Notes: generated by a model from the sequence alone, not told the origin. A stretch of DNA of 20,776 nucleotides from an uncultured Lachnospiraceae bacterium (GCA_910585655.1 CAJUFW010000032.1:3895-24670); one strand, 5' to 3'. Shown: positions 1 to 7,744, numbered from the stretch's first letter. Translations and numbers: made by a program.

Positions 1-1344
1 AAACGGCAGGAATGGCAGATAAGAAACCATCTCTGTAATACGCTGCAGTACCATATCCACCTTGCCGCCGAAAAAGCCAGAAATACCTCCTACAATAATA
101 CCCAATACCGTAGAAATCACTACCGAAATCGCACCGATTGTCATAGTCATCTTTCCGCCGTTGATCAGACGGTTAAACAAATCTCTGCCCAGTTCATCGG
201 TTCCTAACAAATATCCTTTTAGACCAAACGTAACTACTTTTCCGGACTCTCCTACTACGTAATTCTGATAGTAACCCGTATAAACATTGGCGATTGGTTC
301 CTTCGTAACACTGGACGGAATATCTGTCTGCCCATAATTGTTCTGTCCCCAGGCTACTAACTTCCCATCTTCTGTCAGTGCTGTATAATGGAAACGTCCA
401 CCCTGCATAGAGACAATTTTAGAGCTGGTCTCCGGTACATCCTTCTCTCCTTTTGTCGCGTTGCCCCAAACTACAACCTTACCGTCTTCTGTCAACGCCG
501 CACAGGATTGACCGCTGGCAGCAATATCTATTACACCGCTCTCTAGTTCCTCCGGAACTTCCGAATACATATTTTTCTGACTACCCAAATACAACACTTC
601 GCCCTCTTTGGACAGACCAATCATTGCGTCTGCAGTAAACGCTACTTTGGCGATCTTTCCCTGCTGCTTTTGTTTGACTCTGACATCCGTTACTGCACTG
701 TTTCCCCAGGTATAGCAATTTCCTTTTTCCGTTACGACTGCAGATACCTGATACCCGGCTATCATCTGAACAATCTTTCCGTTACGAGTAGCATCCGGAT
801 CGACGTCTAACTGTTTTAGCCGCCCGTTTCCCCAAGCAATGATTTCATTATCTGATGTCAGCGCCAGCACATGATCATATCCGGCAGCTACATCAATCAC
901 TTTTTTGCCATATAGTTCTTTTGGCAAGTCTTTTAAATTGATGTTCGGGGTAATCTGTGTTTTTCCCCAAATGTAAAATGTTCCGTTTTTATCAATTCCT
1001 ACACCATAGCTAGGACCGATGGAAATTTTGACAGCATTTTTTTTCAATTCTGCCGGAAGTTTCATCATATCAAAACCAGGCGCGATGTTTGTCTGCGTAC
1101 TTTCCTGAAAGGATAAATCCAGCTTATATTTCATCGGTGCAATCAATACAAACAGGAAAATACATAAGAAAACAATAATTCCTGTCATCGCCAGCTTATT
1201 ACTAAGAAAATTTTTGATAACCGTACGCATTGGGCTCTGCATCTGTTCTTCCTGCAGAATCGAATCAATGTCCTGCTTTCTTCCAAACAACTTCCCGAAT
1301 AACACGGAAGAGAAGCCCTTGGATTTTTTCTTATTTTTACTCAT
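1..1344 (-). CDS. OppC/DppC-type peptide ABC transporter permease with an inserted seven-bladed RCC1/BLIP-II-like propeller (partial, 3' end off the left edge)
   Basis: Inner permease subunit of a peptide importer. The reading frame opens at ATG 1344, preceded by AAGGAG about 10 bases upstream, and runs open to base 1, giving 448 residues without a stop. Residues 1-48 are a charged cytoplasmic tail; about 49-70 form the first membrane helix. In ordinary OppC proteins a short external loop then leads to the motif LGTDELGRD; here that motif sits at 380-388, and about 300 extra residues lie before it. The extra part holds seven repeats of about 40 residues, ending in WG-type strands at W126, W171, W213, L253, W293, W332 and F373. 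After the motif come TM2 and the start of the permease core (GGKMTMTIGAISVVIS, then YLPFLPF at the window edge). The gene follows oppB by 18 bases. The permease call is firm; what the propeller does is unknown. By family topology it should lie outside the cell. Confidence 0.93.
   Translation of the reverse strand, partial: MSKNKKKSKGFSSVLFGKLFGRKQDIDSILQEEQMQSPMRTVIKNFLSNKLAMTGIIVFLCIFLFVLIAPMKYKLDLSFQESTQTNIAPGFDMMKLPAELKKNAVKISIGPSYGVGIDKNGTFYIWGKTQITPNINLKDLPKELYGKKVIDVAAGYDHVLALTSDNEIIAWGNGRLKQLDVDPDATRNGKIVQMIAGYQVSAVVTEKGNCYTWGNSAVTDVRVKQKQQGKIAKVAFTADAMIGLSKEGEVLYLGSQKNMYSEVPEELESGVIDIAASGQSCAALTEDGKVVVWGNATKGEKDVPETSSKIVSMQGGRFHYTALTEDGKLVAWGQNNYGQTDIPSSVTKEPIANVYTGYYQNYVVGESGKVVTFGLKGYLLGTDELGRDLFNRLINGGKMTMTIGAISVVISTVLGIIVGGISGFFGGKVDMVLQRITEMVSYLPFLPF
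205..1040 (-). repeat. Seven tandem ~40-residue RCC1/BLIP-II-type repeats inside the oppC-like gene
   Basis: Translating the minus strand shows a repeating pattern: a Gly-rich turn with an aromatic or His residue, then ALTEDGK-like, then hydrophobic-x-WG-(N/Q/K). Clear examples are AAGYDHVLALTSDNE followed by IIAWGN, and QGGRFHYTALTEDGK followed by LVAWGQNNYGQ. The repeat ends are spaced 45, 42, 40, 40, 39 and 41 residues. Seven repeats is the number needed to close an RCC1/BLIP-II beta-propeller, and the ~40-residue spacing is closer to BLIP-II than to eukaryotic RCC1 (about 50-60). Confidence 0.9.
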
Positions 1345-1362
1345 TCTTCTTCTCTCCTTATG

Positions 1363-2322
1363 CTATTTTGTAATACGGATACGAGGATCGACGATACCAT
1401 AACTTAGGTCGATAAGCAGGTTTCCGATCAATGTTACCACAATATAAAACATCTGAATCCCCATTGCCAAGTTATAATCCATATTGTTGAGCGCGCTTAA
1501 ATAAACACGTCCCATACCATTTAATGCAAAGACAGATTCAATAACGATAGAACCGGAGAAAATACTAAGAAACCATCCTAAAATCAGCGTAATAACCGGA
1601 AGCAGAGCATTTCTCCAGGCATGAGAATAAATTACTACTCGCTCCTTTAAACCCTTTGCCCTTGCAGTACGGATATAATCCATCCGCAGCGCATCGATCA
1701 TAGCCGCCCGCACATAACGGGTCATGCCGCCAAGAGAACTAACCGTCATAACAAACAGCGGCAACGCCAGATAATACATCCGATCTACAAAAAACTCAAA
1801 CGCATTTCCCTGAAAATTCGGGGTATTCATACCACTGACCGGAAACCACCCTAACTTTACGGCAAAAAAGAATATCGCCACCAAGGCAATGATAAACACC
1901 GGCACACTATACCCGACAATCGTAAAGACCTGTACCGCTGTATCAAACTTGGAAAACTTTTTCACCGCACAATAAATTCCCAACGGAATCGTAATCACCA
2001 AAGCTAACAAAACGGAAAAAATATTGATAAAAATAGTACTCTGCATTGGTGTCATCAGTGCTTCCAGGACAGGACGATTGTAAATGGAAGAAATACCAAA
2101 ATCTAGGGTAACAACTGTTTTCATCCATTTTACATACCGAACCGGCAACGGATCATCCAGTCCTAATGTTTTTCTGGTATTTTGATAGATAATTTCAAAC
2201 TGCTCATCGGTCATCGTATCCTTTAACGGTGCAACCTTCATCATTGCCGGATCCCCCGGAACCGCACTGTAGAGCGCAAATATGACTATCGACATCATTA
2301 AGAATACAAACACGATGTACAA
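1363..2322 (-). CDS. oppB: OppB/DppB-type peptide ABC transporter permease
   Basis: Partner permease of the OppC-like protein. The product begins with a membrane helix ending in the family signature AVPGDPA, followed by LGLDDPLPVRYVKWM and about five further hydrophobic segments. The cytoplasmic EAA-type loop that contacts the ATPase is visible as ARAKGLKERVVIYSHAW (G224). The C-terminus IVDPRIRITK is typical, and the stop is TAG at 1363. The start is uncertain: this frame has only a TTG at 2322 with no good Shine-Dalgarno. A well-placed ATG at 2348 opens the usual OppB N-terminus (MLKYIAK) but in a frame one base off, so the coordinates given may lack about nine residues. It lies between oppA and oppC in the usual operon order; oppD/oppF would be expected past the left edge. 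Confidence 0.92.
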   Translation of the reverse strand: MYIVFVFLMMSIVIFALYSAVPGDPAMMKVAPLKDTMTDEQFEIIYQNTRKTLGLDDPLPVRYVKWMKTVVTLDFGISSIYNRPVLEALMTPMQSTIFINIFSVLLALVITIPLGIYCAVKKFSKFDTAVQVFTIVGYSVPVFIIALVAIFFFAVKLGWFPVSGMNTPNFQGNAFEFFVDRMYYLALPLFVMTVSSLGGMTRYVRAAMIDALRMDYIRTARAKGLKERVVIYSHAWRNALLPVITLILGWFLSIFSGSIVIESVFALNGMGRVYLSALNNMDYNLAMGIQMFYIVVTLIGNLLIDLSYGIVDPRIRITK

Positions 2323-2376
2323 AATTTCTTTGCGATATATTTTAGCATCTCTCTACCTACTTTCTCCCTCTATTGT

Positions 2377-2427
2377 TCTGTCCACTGCACTTCAAACGAT
2401 ACATTCATTTAAGGTGCAGTGAACAGA
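2377..2427 (-). other. Long inverted repeat between oppA and oppB
   Basis: TCTGTCCACTGCAC (2377-2390) and GTGCAGTGAACAGA (2414-2427) form a 14-bp stem with one wobble pair on the transcript, and the stem may extend inward by about five more pairs after one mismatch. There is no T-tail, so it is not a classic terminator. It lies just upstream of the oppB ribosome binding site and could protect or process the downstream mRNA, or bind a regulator. Its function is inferred. Confidence 0.6.
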
Positions 2428-2443
2428 CAGGATTTATCTGTAA

Positions 2444-2474
2444 GAAAAGGGGCATGAGATCACAGGAATGCCCC
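2444..2474 (-). terminator. Rho-independent terminator or attenuator after oppA
   Basis: On the minus strand, GGGGCAT and ATGCCCC (2468-2474 and 2449-2455) pair around a 12-base loop, directly followed by TTTTCTT. It stands about 85 bases after the oppA stop and before oppB on the same strand. Partial read-through here would give more OppA than permease, a common arrangement in binding-protein-dependent importers. Confidence 0.7.
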
Positions 2475-2493
2475 ATTGCCCCTTCCCCTTTTT

Positions 2494-2539
2494 AGAAACA
2501 GCGCCAAAACACTTGTCTGACGCTGTTTCTTATTTTTAT
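2494..2539 (+). terminator. Second hairpin downstream of oppA, with its T-tail on the plus strand
   Basis: AGAAACAGCG (2494-2503) pairs with CGCTGTTTCT (2521-2530) around a 17-base loop. The plus strand continues TATTTTTAT, which fits a plus-strand terminator, but I see no plus-strand gene leading into it. On the minus strand it follows the oppA stop by about 27 bases and may simply stabilise the oppA 3' end. Confidence 0.5.
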
Positions 2540-2557
2540 AAGGCTAGTTGCTGCCTC

Positions 2558-4510
2558 TTACTCCTCAATCCAGGAATAGATCAGCTGGGATTCTAACTCC
2601 CACAAAGCAGACTTGATTCCTGTATAGCCTTTCAGCTTTGCATTATAGAAATCAAAGTACTGGTTTGCATACAGCGGAAGATCTGGTAAGATCTCGTTGT
2701 ATCTCTTCTGGAATGCAAGCCATTTCTCCAGATAAGCTTCGTCGTCTCCAGCCGGAACTCTTACCATTTCAGCAGCCAAAGTTGCCAATTGCTCATCTGA
2801 AATCAGGTTCCGGTTGCTGTCGCCGCCTGGCTTATAGGTTTCAGTCCAGTTATTGACAGGAGTAAAACCAACGCCCATGTTATACATGTTGTAATTGTTT
2901 TCCTGAAGCTGATAGTAGTTGTTGATCAACTCGTTGAAGCTGACAACTGTCTGATTGATCTGCATACCAGCTGCAGCCGTATCCTCACCGTTTGCCAGCA
3001 TGGTAGCCAATAAGTCAGATACCGAGTTCTTTTCGGAAGAACACCACTCTAAAATCAGAGGCATCAGAGTACCGTCGTCTAACTTCTTATAACGAATACC
3101 GGAAGTATAATCGTTTCCGTCCTTATCGTATACCCAGCCGCCTGCTTCCAACTCGCTGATAGCAGATTCCAAACTCTTGTTATACATATTCAGAGCGCCG
3201 ATTTCTTCCTCCGCTTCTTCTACCATCCACTGGCATACGCCATATAAGCCATGTGCTACTAAGCCATGTCCACCTGTGATAGTACGGCAGAAATCATTTC
3301 GATCTAACAGATAAGCAACTGCACGACGAACCTCTTCAAACTGAGTCGGTCCTCTGTCACAGATAAAGATCAAACGTCCAAAACCGTTTCTTGCATATTC
3401 TTCATAGTTGTGAGTTCCGGCGTCTACCAGGTCAAGACCTGCATTGATTTCATCGCCTTCCATTACACCAGTCAGCATATCTACACCGCCGGTAGCAAGC
3501 TCATCCATCATAGTCTCGGAAATAACATACTTATACAGAACAGTCTCAATATAAGGCTTCTGTCCCTCAAAGTTTCCGGTATATTCCGGATTGATCTTTA
3601 AGGTATAAGTATTACTTGTCTCATCATAGTTGTCAACCATATATGGACCAGAGAACGCATCCAGGTGCATCCGGTAATTCTCTACCTGTTCCTTTACATT
3701 TGCTGTCGTAAAAGTATCGGTAAAGTAGCAGCCTTCTCCGTCATCTATGATATCGACATCCGCCGGCATCCAGCCCTTCATATAAGATGGACTATAGCCA
3801 GCCAGAGCGTCTTCAAAATAGAACGGAAGCTGAGAAGCATCAATCGTAATGGCAAATTCATAATCACCTAACAGACGAACGCCTGGGAATACCTTGGACT
3901 CGCCAGTGCTGAATGCTTCCCATCCTTTCAGATAATAACCGGATGTATTATCCTGTGCGCCCAATTCTACTAATACCGGGCTGGAGAAAAACATTAAATG
4001 GAATGCGTAATCTTTTGCGGTAATCGGCTCGCCGTTACTCCACTTCATATTTTCCTGAAGCTTATACGTAACCGTCATAGAACCGTCTTCGTTGTTTACT
4101 TTTTCCATCTTTTCTACAACATTTGGATTTTCTACATACTGTCCGTCCCTGTTAATCTCCAGGGTACCAGCACCAAATACTACCTGATATACAAAGTAAT
4201 CAGAAGCGTTATTGGTCCAATATGGATATACATCACCATTGGACTGAGTAACATCACCGATGATCAACTGCCCGCCTACCGTCGGGGTACCTGCTACATC
4301 GTCGCCCTCCGGAGTGGTATTATCTGTGTTGTCTTCCCCTTCCGGGGTAGTGTCATCCGGAGTATTTGTATCATCCGGGGTAGTGTTGTCCTGTTCCTGA
4401 TTGTCCGGGTTAGCATTGTTATTGTTGTTGTTATTTTTCTTATCTCCACAAGCAACAAGAGAAAATACCATAGCCATCATCAGGACAAGAGCTAATACTT
4501 TCTTTTTCAT
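2558..4510 (-). CDS. oppA: Peptide ABC transporter substrate-binding lipoprotein (OppA/DppA family, SBP_bac_5)
   Basis: Captures peptides outside the cell and delivers them to OppBC. The N-terminus is a lipoprotein signal: three lysines, a hydrophobic core, then LVAC with the lipid-modified cysteine at residue 21. A poly-Asn stretch and an acidic Thr/Pro/Asp/Glu-rich linker (about residues 25-75) tether the domain to the membrane. The rest (about 78-650) matches the SBP_bac_5 fold, with the usual early strands and NMKWSNGEPITAKDYAFHL near residue 155. At 650 residues it is longer than typical OppA (about 540), mostly because of the linker. The start ATG at 4510 has AAAGGAGG (4521-4528) at ideal distance. 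It is first in the opp operon, behind the promoter at 4749-4777. The specific peptide ligand cannot be read from the sequence. Confidence 0.95.
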   Translation of the reverse strand: MKKKVLALVLMMAMVFSLVACGDKKNNNNNNNANPDNQEQDNTTPDDTNTPDDTTPEGEDNTDNTTPEGDDVAGTPTVGGQLIIGDVTQSNGDVYPYWTNNASDYFVYQVVFGAGTLEINRDGQYVENPNVVEKMEKVNNEDGSMTVTYKLQENMKWSNGEPITAKDYAFHLMFFSSPVLVELGAQDNTSGYYLKGWEAFSTGESKVFPGVRLLGDYEFAITIDASQLPFYFEDALAGYSPSYMKGWMPADVDIIDDGEGCYFTDTFTTANVKEQVENYRMHLDAFSGPYMVDNYDETSNTYTLKINPEYTGNFEGQKPYIETVLYKYVISETMMDELATGGVDMLTGVMEGDEINAGLDLVDAGTHNYEEYARNGFGRLIFICDRGPTQFEEVRRAVAYLLDRNDFCRTITGGHGLVAHGLYGVCQWMVEEAEEEIGALNMYNKSLESAISELEAGGWVYDKDGNDYTSGIRYKKLDDGTLMPLILEWCSSEKNSVSDLLATMLANGEDTAAAGMQINQTVVSFNELINNYYQLQENNYNMYNMGVGFTPVNNWTETYKPGGDSNRNLISDEQLATLAAEMVRVPAGDDEAYLEKWLAFQKRYNEILPDLPLYANQYFDFYNAKLKGYTGIKSALWELESQLIYSWIEE

Positions 4511-4748
4511 AAAAGAACTTCCTCCTTTATATATTTTTTGTCATGTCACGCAAAACTATACAACTGCGCGGTGTGGAGGCAAAGCGCCGGAAAACTCTAT
4601 GGCGTCGTATGCTATGTAAAAGCACCTGTTAAACGAAAAGCGTAGAAAATACAAAAGGGAGCATTACTTATGAAAAGCCCCATTGATTCCCATACGCACC
4701 TCACTAACACTATGTCATTTTACGTCACACAAAAACCTGACAAAAAGT
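4511..4748 (-). other. Long untranslated leader of the opp operon
   Basis: About 230 bases lie between the predicted transcription start (about 4742) and the oppA start, and no convincing gene is present on either strand. A hairpin with arms GACGCC / GGCGC is visible around 4582-4605. Two short reading frames exist on the transcript, but neither has a good ribosome binding site. The length suggests room for regulation, but I could not match it to a known riboswitch. Confidence 0.5.
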
Positions 4749-4777
4749 ATTATATAGACTACCCTGGTAATTGTCAA
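4749..4777 (-). promoter_or_regulatory. Sigma-A promoter of oppABC
   Basis: On the minus strand, TTGACA (4772-4777), a 17-base spacer and TATAAT (4749-4754): both hexamers are consensus. It lies just after the end of the aminopeptidase gene and points toward oppA. Confidence 0.88.
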
Positions 4778-4839
4778 GGATTTTCGCAAAAAAGTTTTTC
4801 TGGCAAATACAAATGTCTGTCTAGCGTGGACGAGAAAAC

Positions 4840-6651
4840 CTACAGCTCTCTTGTCTGCTCCTTTAGCCATTCTGCTTCCTCCGGCTCTAAATACGGAGAA
4901 ATCTTTTCATAGACCTTTTTGTGATAGTCGTTTAGCTGCCGGATATCCTCCGGGCTTAAATAAGTCGTATCGATTCCTTCTAAATCAATCGGAGCGCAGG
5001 TAATCACCTCAAACTGCATAAACTGACCATATTCGTTCTTTTCTGCCTTTTGGCATACCAGTTCGTTTTCAATCCGGATACCATGACTGTTTTCGATGTA
5101 AACACCTGGCTCGTCGGTCGTCACCATACCTTCTTCTAATATAGCTCCGTCCTCCCGTTCCGGCACCCGTTTCCAGCGGAAGCCGTTCGGTCCTTCGTGG
5201 ACATTTAACAGATAGCCTACACCATGCCCCGTCCCGCAGCGGTAATCAATCCCTAAGTTCCAAAGCGGCGCGCGGCAGAGAATGTCCAGCGTTCTTCCCT
5301 TACAGCCGTATAAAAACTTAGCATTGGCAAGATTTAGCATCCCCTTCGCTACCAGCGTATAATGCTTTTTCCACTCTGCAGGAATCGGTCCTAACACAAA
5401 GGTTCTGGTAATATCCGTCGTCCCTTCGTAATACTGCCCTCCGGAATCTACCAAAAGCAGCCCCTCCGGCTTTAGCTCGGCGTTGCTTTCGTCGGAAGCA
5501 GAATAGTGCATCATCGCCGCATTGGCATTGTAGGCGGAAATCGTATGAAAGCTAGGTTCGATAAAGCCTTCCTGCTCTCTCCTTAGCCCCTCTAAATAAT
5601 CCGCCGCGCTGATTTCCGTTATAGATATCTTTCCGACGTTTTTTTTCAGCCAATACATAAATTTCGTTACGGCAACTCCGTCTTTGATATGGGAGCGGCG
5701 CAGGTTTTCTACTTCTACCGGATTTTTTACCGCCTTTGCCAGGGTAGTCGGGTTAGGCTGGTCGATTATCGTAGTTTCCTTTGGAAGATTCCGGTAAATC
5801 GCATAATTTACTCTGGCTTTACACAGCCAGACGCGGCTTTTTTCCGGCAGCTCCTTGACATAGTGGTAAATACTGTCATACGGGCGTACCTGAATCCGGT
5901 TTTCTGCCAGCTCCTGCCGAATGGTTTCATCTAATACAGACTCCTCTAAAAACAGATATCCACCCTCTGTTTCCTCCACGTCGTCTGCTGCTATCACGGC
6001 ATAAGCCAGTACGACCGGATTGTATGGAATATCATGCCCGCGGATGTTAAACAGCCAGGCAATATCATCTAACGACGTCAAAATCAGATAATCTGCCGAT
6101 TCCCCCGCGAGTTCCCGACGCAGATCCGAAAGCTTTTCCCGGCTGCTTTTTCCGGAATACTGCTCCTTTAGGAAAAAAGCCGGTTCAGCCGAAAGCCCTG
6201 GGCGATCCGCCCAAAGTATGTCTGCCAAATCTTTGCCATAGGAAATCTCCGCCTGCTTTCGCGCCAATTTCTGCTCCAGGTTCTCTCCCATCCGGCTGTT
6301 GATCACACGACCGTCAAAACCAAGCCTTCCGCCATCCGGCAGTTTTTCCACGATAAATTCTTCTACCGTCGGCACTCCCTCTTCTCCCATCCGGTAAAGA
6401 GTAATCCCGCTTCCGGCAAGCTGTCGCTCCGCCTGAAGATAATACCTTCCGTCCGTCCACAGCCCGGCTTCCGTCTGCGTTACTACCAACGTCCCTGCCG
6501 ATCCGGTAAAGCCGGATAAAAACTTCCGTACGGCAAAATGCTCTCCGGCATATTCCGATTCGTGAAAATCCGCCGTCGGCACCAGATAGATATCCATTCC
6601 CTCCTGCGCCATCTCGTTACGCAGGGCTTCTATCCTCTCTTTTACATCCAT
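4840..6651 (-). CDS. pepP: Xaa-Pro aminopeptidase (aminopeptidase P, peptidase family M24B), long form
   Basis: Cleaves the N-terminal residue from peptides with proline in second position, in the cytoplasm. At 603 residues it is the three-domain long form, as in human XPNPEP1: two creatinase-like N-terminal domains (about 1-150 and 165-320) and a C-terminal metallopeptidase (pita-bread) domain. All expected metal ligands are present with normal spacing: D402 (LLVDSGG), D413 (GTTDITRT), H476 (GTGHGVGY), E514 (DEPGVY) and E528 (GIRIENE). The catalytic histidines H382 (MMHYSA) and H485 (VHEGP) are also there. ATG at 6651 follows GGGAGG. It is 14 bases after the CBS-ACT gene and so probably co-transcribed with it. 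The nearby peptide importer suggests a role in using imported proline-containing peptides. Confidence 0.95.
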   Translation of the reverse strand: MDVKERIEALRNEMAQEGMDIYLVPTADFHESEYAGEHFAVRKFLSGFTGSAGTLVVTQTEAGLWTDGRYYLQAERQLAGSGITLYRMGEEGVPTVEEFIVEKLPDGGRLGFDGRVINSRMGENLEQKLARKQAEISYGKDLADILWADRPGLSAEPAFFLKEQYSGKSSREKLSDLRRELAGESADYLILTSLDDIAWLFNIRGHDIPYNPVVLAYAVIAADDVEETEGGYLFLEESVLDETIRQELAENRIQVRPYDSIYHYVKELPEKSRVWLCKARVNYAIYRNLPKETTIIDQPNPTTLAKAVKNPVEVENLRRSHIKDGVAVTKFMYWLKKNVGKISITEISAADYLEGLRREQEGFIEPSFHTISAYNANAAMMHYSASDESNAELKPEGLLLVDSGGQYYEGTTDITRTFVLGPIPAEWKKHYTLVAKGMLNLANAKFLYGCKGRTLDILCRAPLWNLGIDYRCGTGHGVGYLLNVHEGPNGFRWKRVPEREDGAILEEGMVTTDEPGVYIENSHGIRIENELVCQKAEKNEYGQFMQFEVITCAPIDLEGIDTTYLSPEDIRQLNDYHKKVYEKISPYLEPEEAEWLKEQTREL

Positions 6652-6665
6652 CCTTCTTTGCCTCC

Positions 6666-7307
6666 CTATTCTTCCTTTGCAGGAATCACCTGCCGGACGT
6701 CAAAATCTTTCTTTTTTAAGGCGGTGACTATCCGCTCTAGCTTTGGGCATTCGATTTTAAAGGTTACTTCCTGAACCCCGAACAGATCCGTATCCCGCTG
6801 ATGGACGTTTTTGATATTTCCATCATTTTTGGCAATGATATCTGCCATTTCCGCTAGCTTCCCTTTAAAATCATGCGCCATCACAATCACTGTATGGTAC
6901 TTACCGGGACCGGATATCTTTTGATATTCCTTAAAGATAGCCTGATACGTAACAATCCCTGCAAGCTCCTCTTTTTCATCCAATACCGGAATAAACGGCG
7001 CTTTCGATCCAATAAACAGCTCTGCCGCCTCAACAATCCGTGTATTTTCACGAACGGTCATCAGCTTTGTCCGGATAAAGGAACGAACCGATCGGGACAA
7101 AAATTCCTGCCTGTCCACCTGCTCTTCTTTAAAATACTGCTCATATACATAACGTTTTGATAAAATGCCAAATACCTTCTTCCCCTCCACAACCGGCAGA
7201 GAAAGCAGACCGTTTTCGTCAATCAGTTTCAGCGCTTCGGCTATCGTATCGTCTGCCTGGATACATTTTGTCTTGCTTTTTGGAATCATAATAACCTTTA
7301 CCTTCAT
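6666..7307 (-). CDS. CBS-pair plus ACT domain protein (AcuB-like)
   Basis: A small cytoplasmic protein with two CBS motifs (about residues 5-60 and 75-130: ADDTIAEALKLIDENGLLSLPVV and NTRIVEAAELF...PFIPVLDE) that form an adenosine-nucleotide-binding Bateman module. A C-terminal ACT-like domain follows (about 138-210: YHTVIVMAHDFKGKLAEMADI), a fold that often senses amino acids. This order is that of AcuB-type proteins, but no acetoin genes are nearby, so I do not assign the symbol. The ATG at 7307 lies 8 bases after AAGGAGG; an adjacent in-frame GTG at 7310 is possible but less well spaced. First gene of the two-gene unit with pepP, behind the promoter at 7380-7408. The ligand and target are unknown. 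Confidence 0.88.
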   Translation of the reverse strand: MKVKVIMIPKSKTKCIQADDTIAEALKLIDENGLLSLPVVEGKKVFGILSKRYVYEQYFKEEQVDRQEFLSRSVRSFIRTKLMTVRENTRIVEAAELFIGSKAPFIPVLDEKEELAGIVTYQAIFKEYQKISGPGKYHTVIVMAHDFKGKLAEMADIIAKNDGNIKNVHQRDTDLFGVQEVTFKIECPKLERIVTALKKKDFDVRQVIPAKEE

Positions 7308-7379
7308 CACTATGTCCTCCTTTTCCTTATAACTATGTCAATCAGCAGTTTTACATGCCAACAAAACCCTTCTAACGAA

Positions 7380-7408
7380 ATTATAGATCACCTGGCTTTT
7401 TTGTACAA
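7380..7408 (-). promoter_or_regulatory. Sigma-A promoter of the CBS-ACT / pepP unit
   Basis: Minus strand TTGTAC (7403-7408), 17-base spacer, TATAAT (7380-7385), about 65 bases upstream of the CBS-ACT start. The -10 is perfect and the -35 has four of six consensus bases. Confidence 0.75.
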
Positions 7409-7431
7409 GTAGTATTTCTATTTTTCTTGGA

Positions 7432-7459
7432 AACCAGTCAAGCCCTGCCACATATAATA
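7432..7459 (+). promoter_or_regulatory. Possible promoter of the Cys/Gly-rich gene, with some sporulation-sigma character
   Basis: CATATAATA at 7451-7459 contains a perfect sigma-A -10 (TATAAT) and also fits the CATAnnnTA -10 of the mother-cell factor SigK. No good sigma-A -35 exists at 16-18 bases, whereas AACC at 7432-7435 fits the loose SigK -35, at a slightly short spacing of 15. The choice of sigma factor is speculative. Confidence 0.35.
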
Positions 7460-7490
7460 CAGTGTAATCAATCAATATGGAGGATTTATC

Positions 7491-7733
7491 ATGAGTGATT
7501 TAGCAGCAACCAACTGTGGCGGCGGATGTGGATGTGAGGGAGGCGGCAATAGCTGTCTGTGGCTTATCCTGATCTTATTGTTCTGCGGCGGATGCGGTGG
7601 CAATTTCGGCAACCTCTGCGGCGGCAACGACTGCGGATGCGGCGGCGGATGCGGTGGCAACGGTGGCGGCACCAGCTTGATTTGGATTCTGATCCTGCTG
7701 TGCTGCTGCGGTGGCAACGGTAGCTTCTGCTAA
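7491..7733 (+). CDS. Small Cys/Gly-rich protein with two short hydrophobic segments
   Basis: An 80-residue protein made of Gly- and Cys-rich stretches (NCGGGCGCEGGG; LCGGNDCGCGGGCGG) alternating with two very short hydrophobic segments (CLWLILILLFC and SLIWILILLCCC). Proteins of this type are frequent in Clostridia and are often labelled, misleadingly, as chorion-like high-cysteine proteins; no function is established that I know of. The hydrophobic motif recalls small YjcZ-type sporulation proteins, which is only a resemblance. A good ribosome binding site (GGAGG, 7 bases before ATG) and a strong terminator right after the gene show it is a genuine single-gene unit. The cysteine content suggests metal binding or cross-linking, perhaps in the spore or envelope. 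Confidence 0.85.
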   Translation: MSDLAATNCGGGCGCEGGGNSCLWLILILLFCGGCGGNFGNLCGGNDCGCGGGCGGNGGGTSLIWILILLCCCGGNGSFC

Positions 7734-7744
7734 AAGCAGGCGAG

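Noticed and set aside
205..1040. The idea that the propeller part of oppC is an assembly chimera
   Set aside because: The frame is continuous through both junctions, the repeats are complete at seven, and both flanks fit the same permease in the right order. Read mapping would still settle it.
4290..4400. Short tandem DNA repeats suggesting a mobile or phase-variable element
   Set aside because: They encode the Thr/Pro/Asp-rich linker of the OppA lipoprotein, a normal low-complexity tether; no inverted repeats or transposase nearby.
4561..4632. Plus-strand GGTGTGGAGGCAAAGC... stretch, reminiscent of a cyclic-di-GMP (GEMM) riboswitch
   Set aside because: Only short pieces resemble the motif; the second conserved stem and the tetraloop receptor are missing, and no gene lies downstream on the plus strand.
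4670..4912. Plus-strand frame starting MKSPIDSHTHL with GGGAG upstream
   Set aside because: The ribosome site looks fair, but the frame runs antisense through the opp promoter and into the end of pepP, with no recognisable protein features after the first residues.
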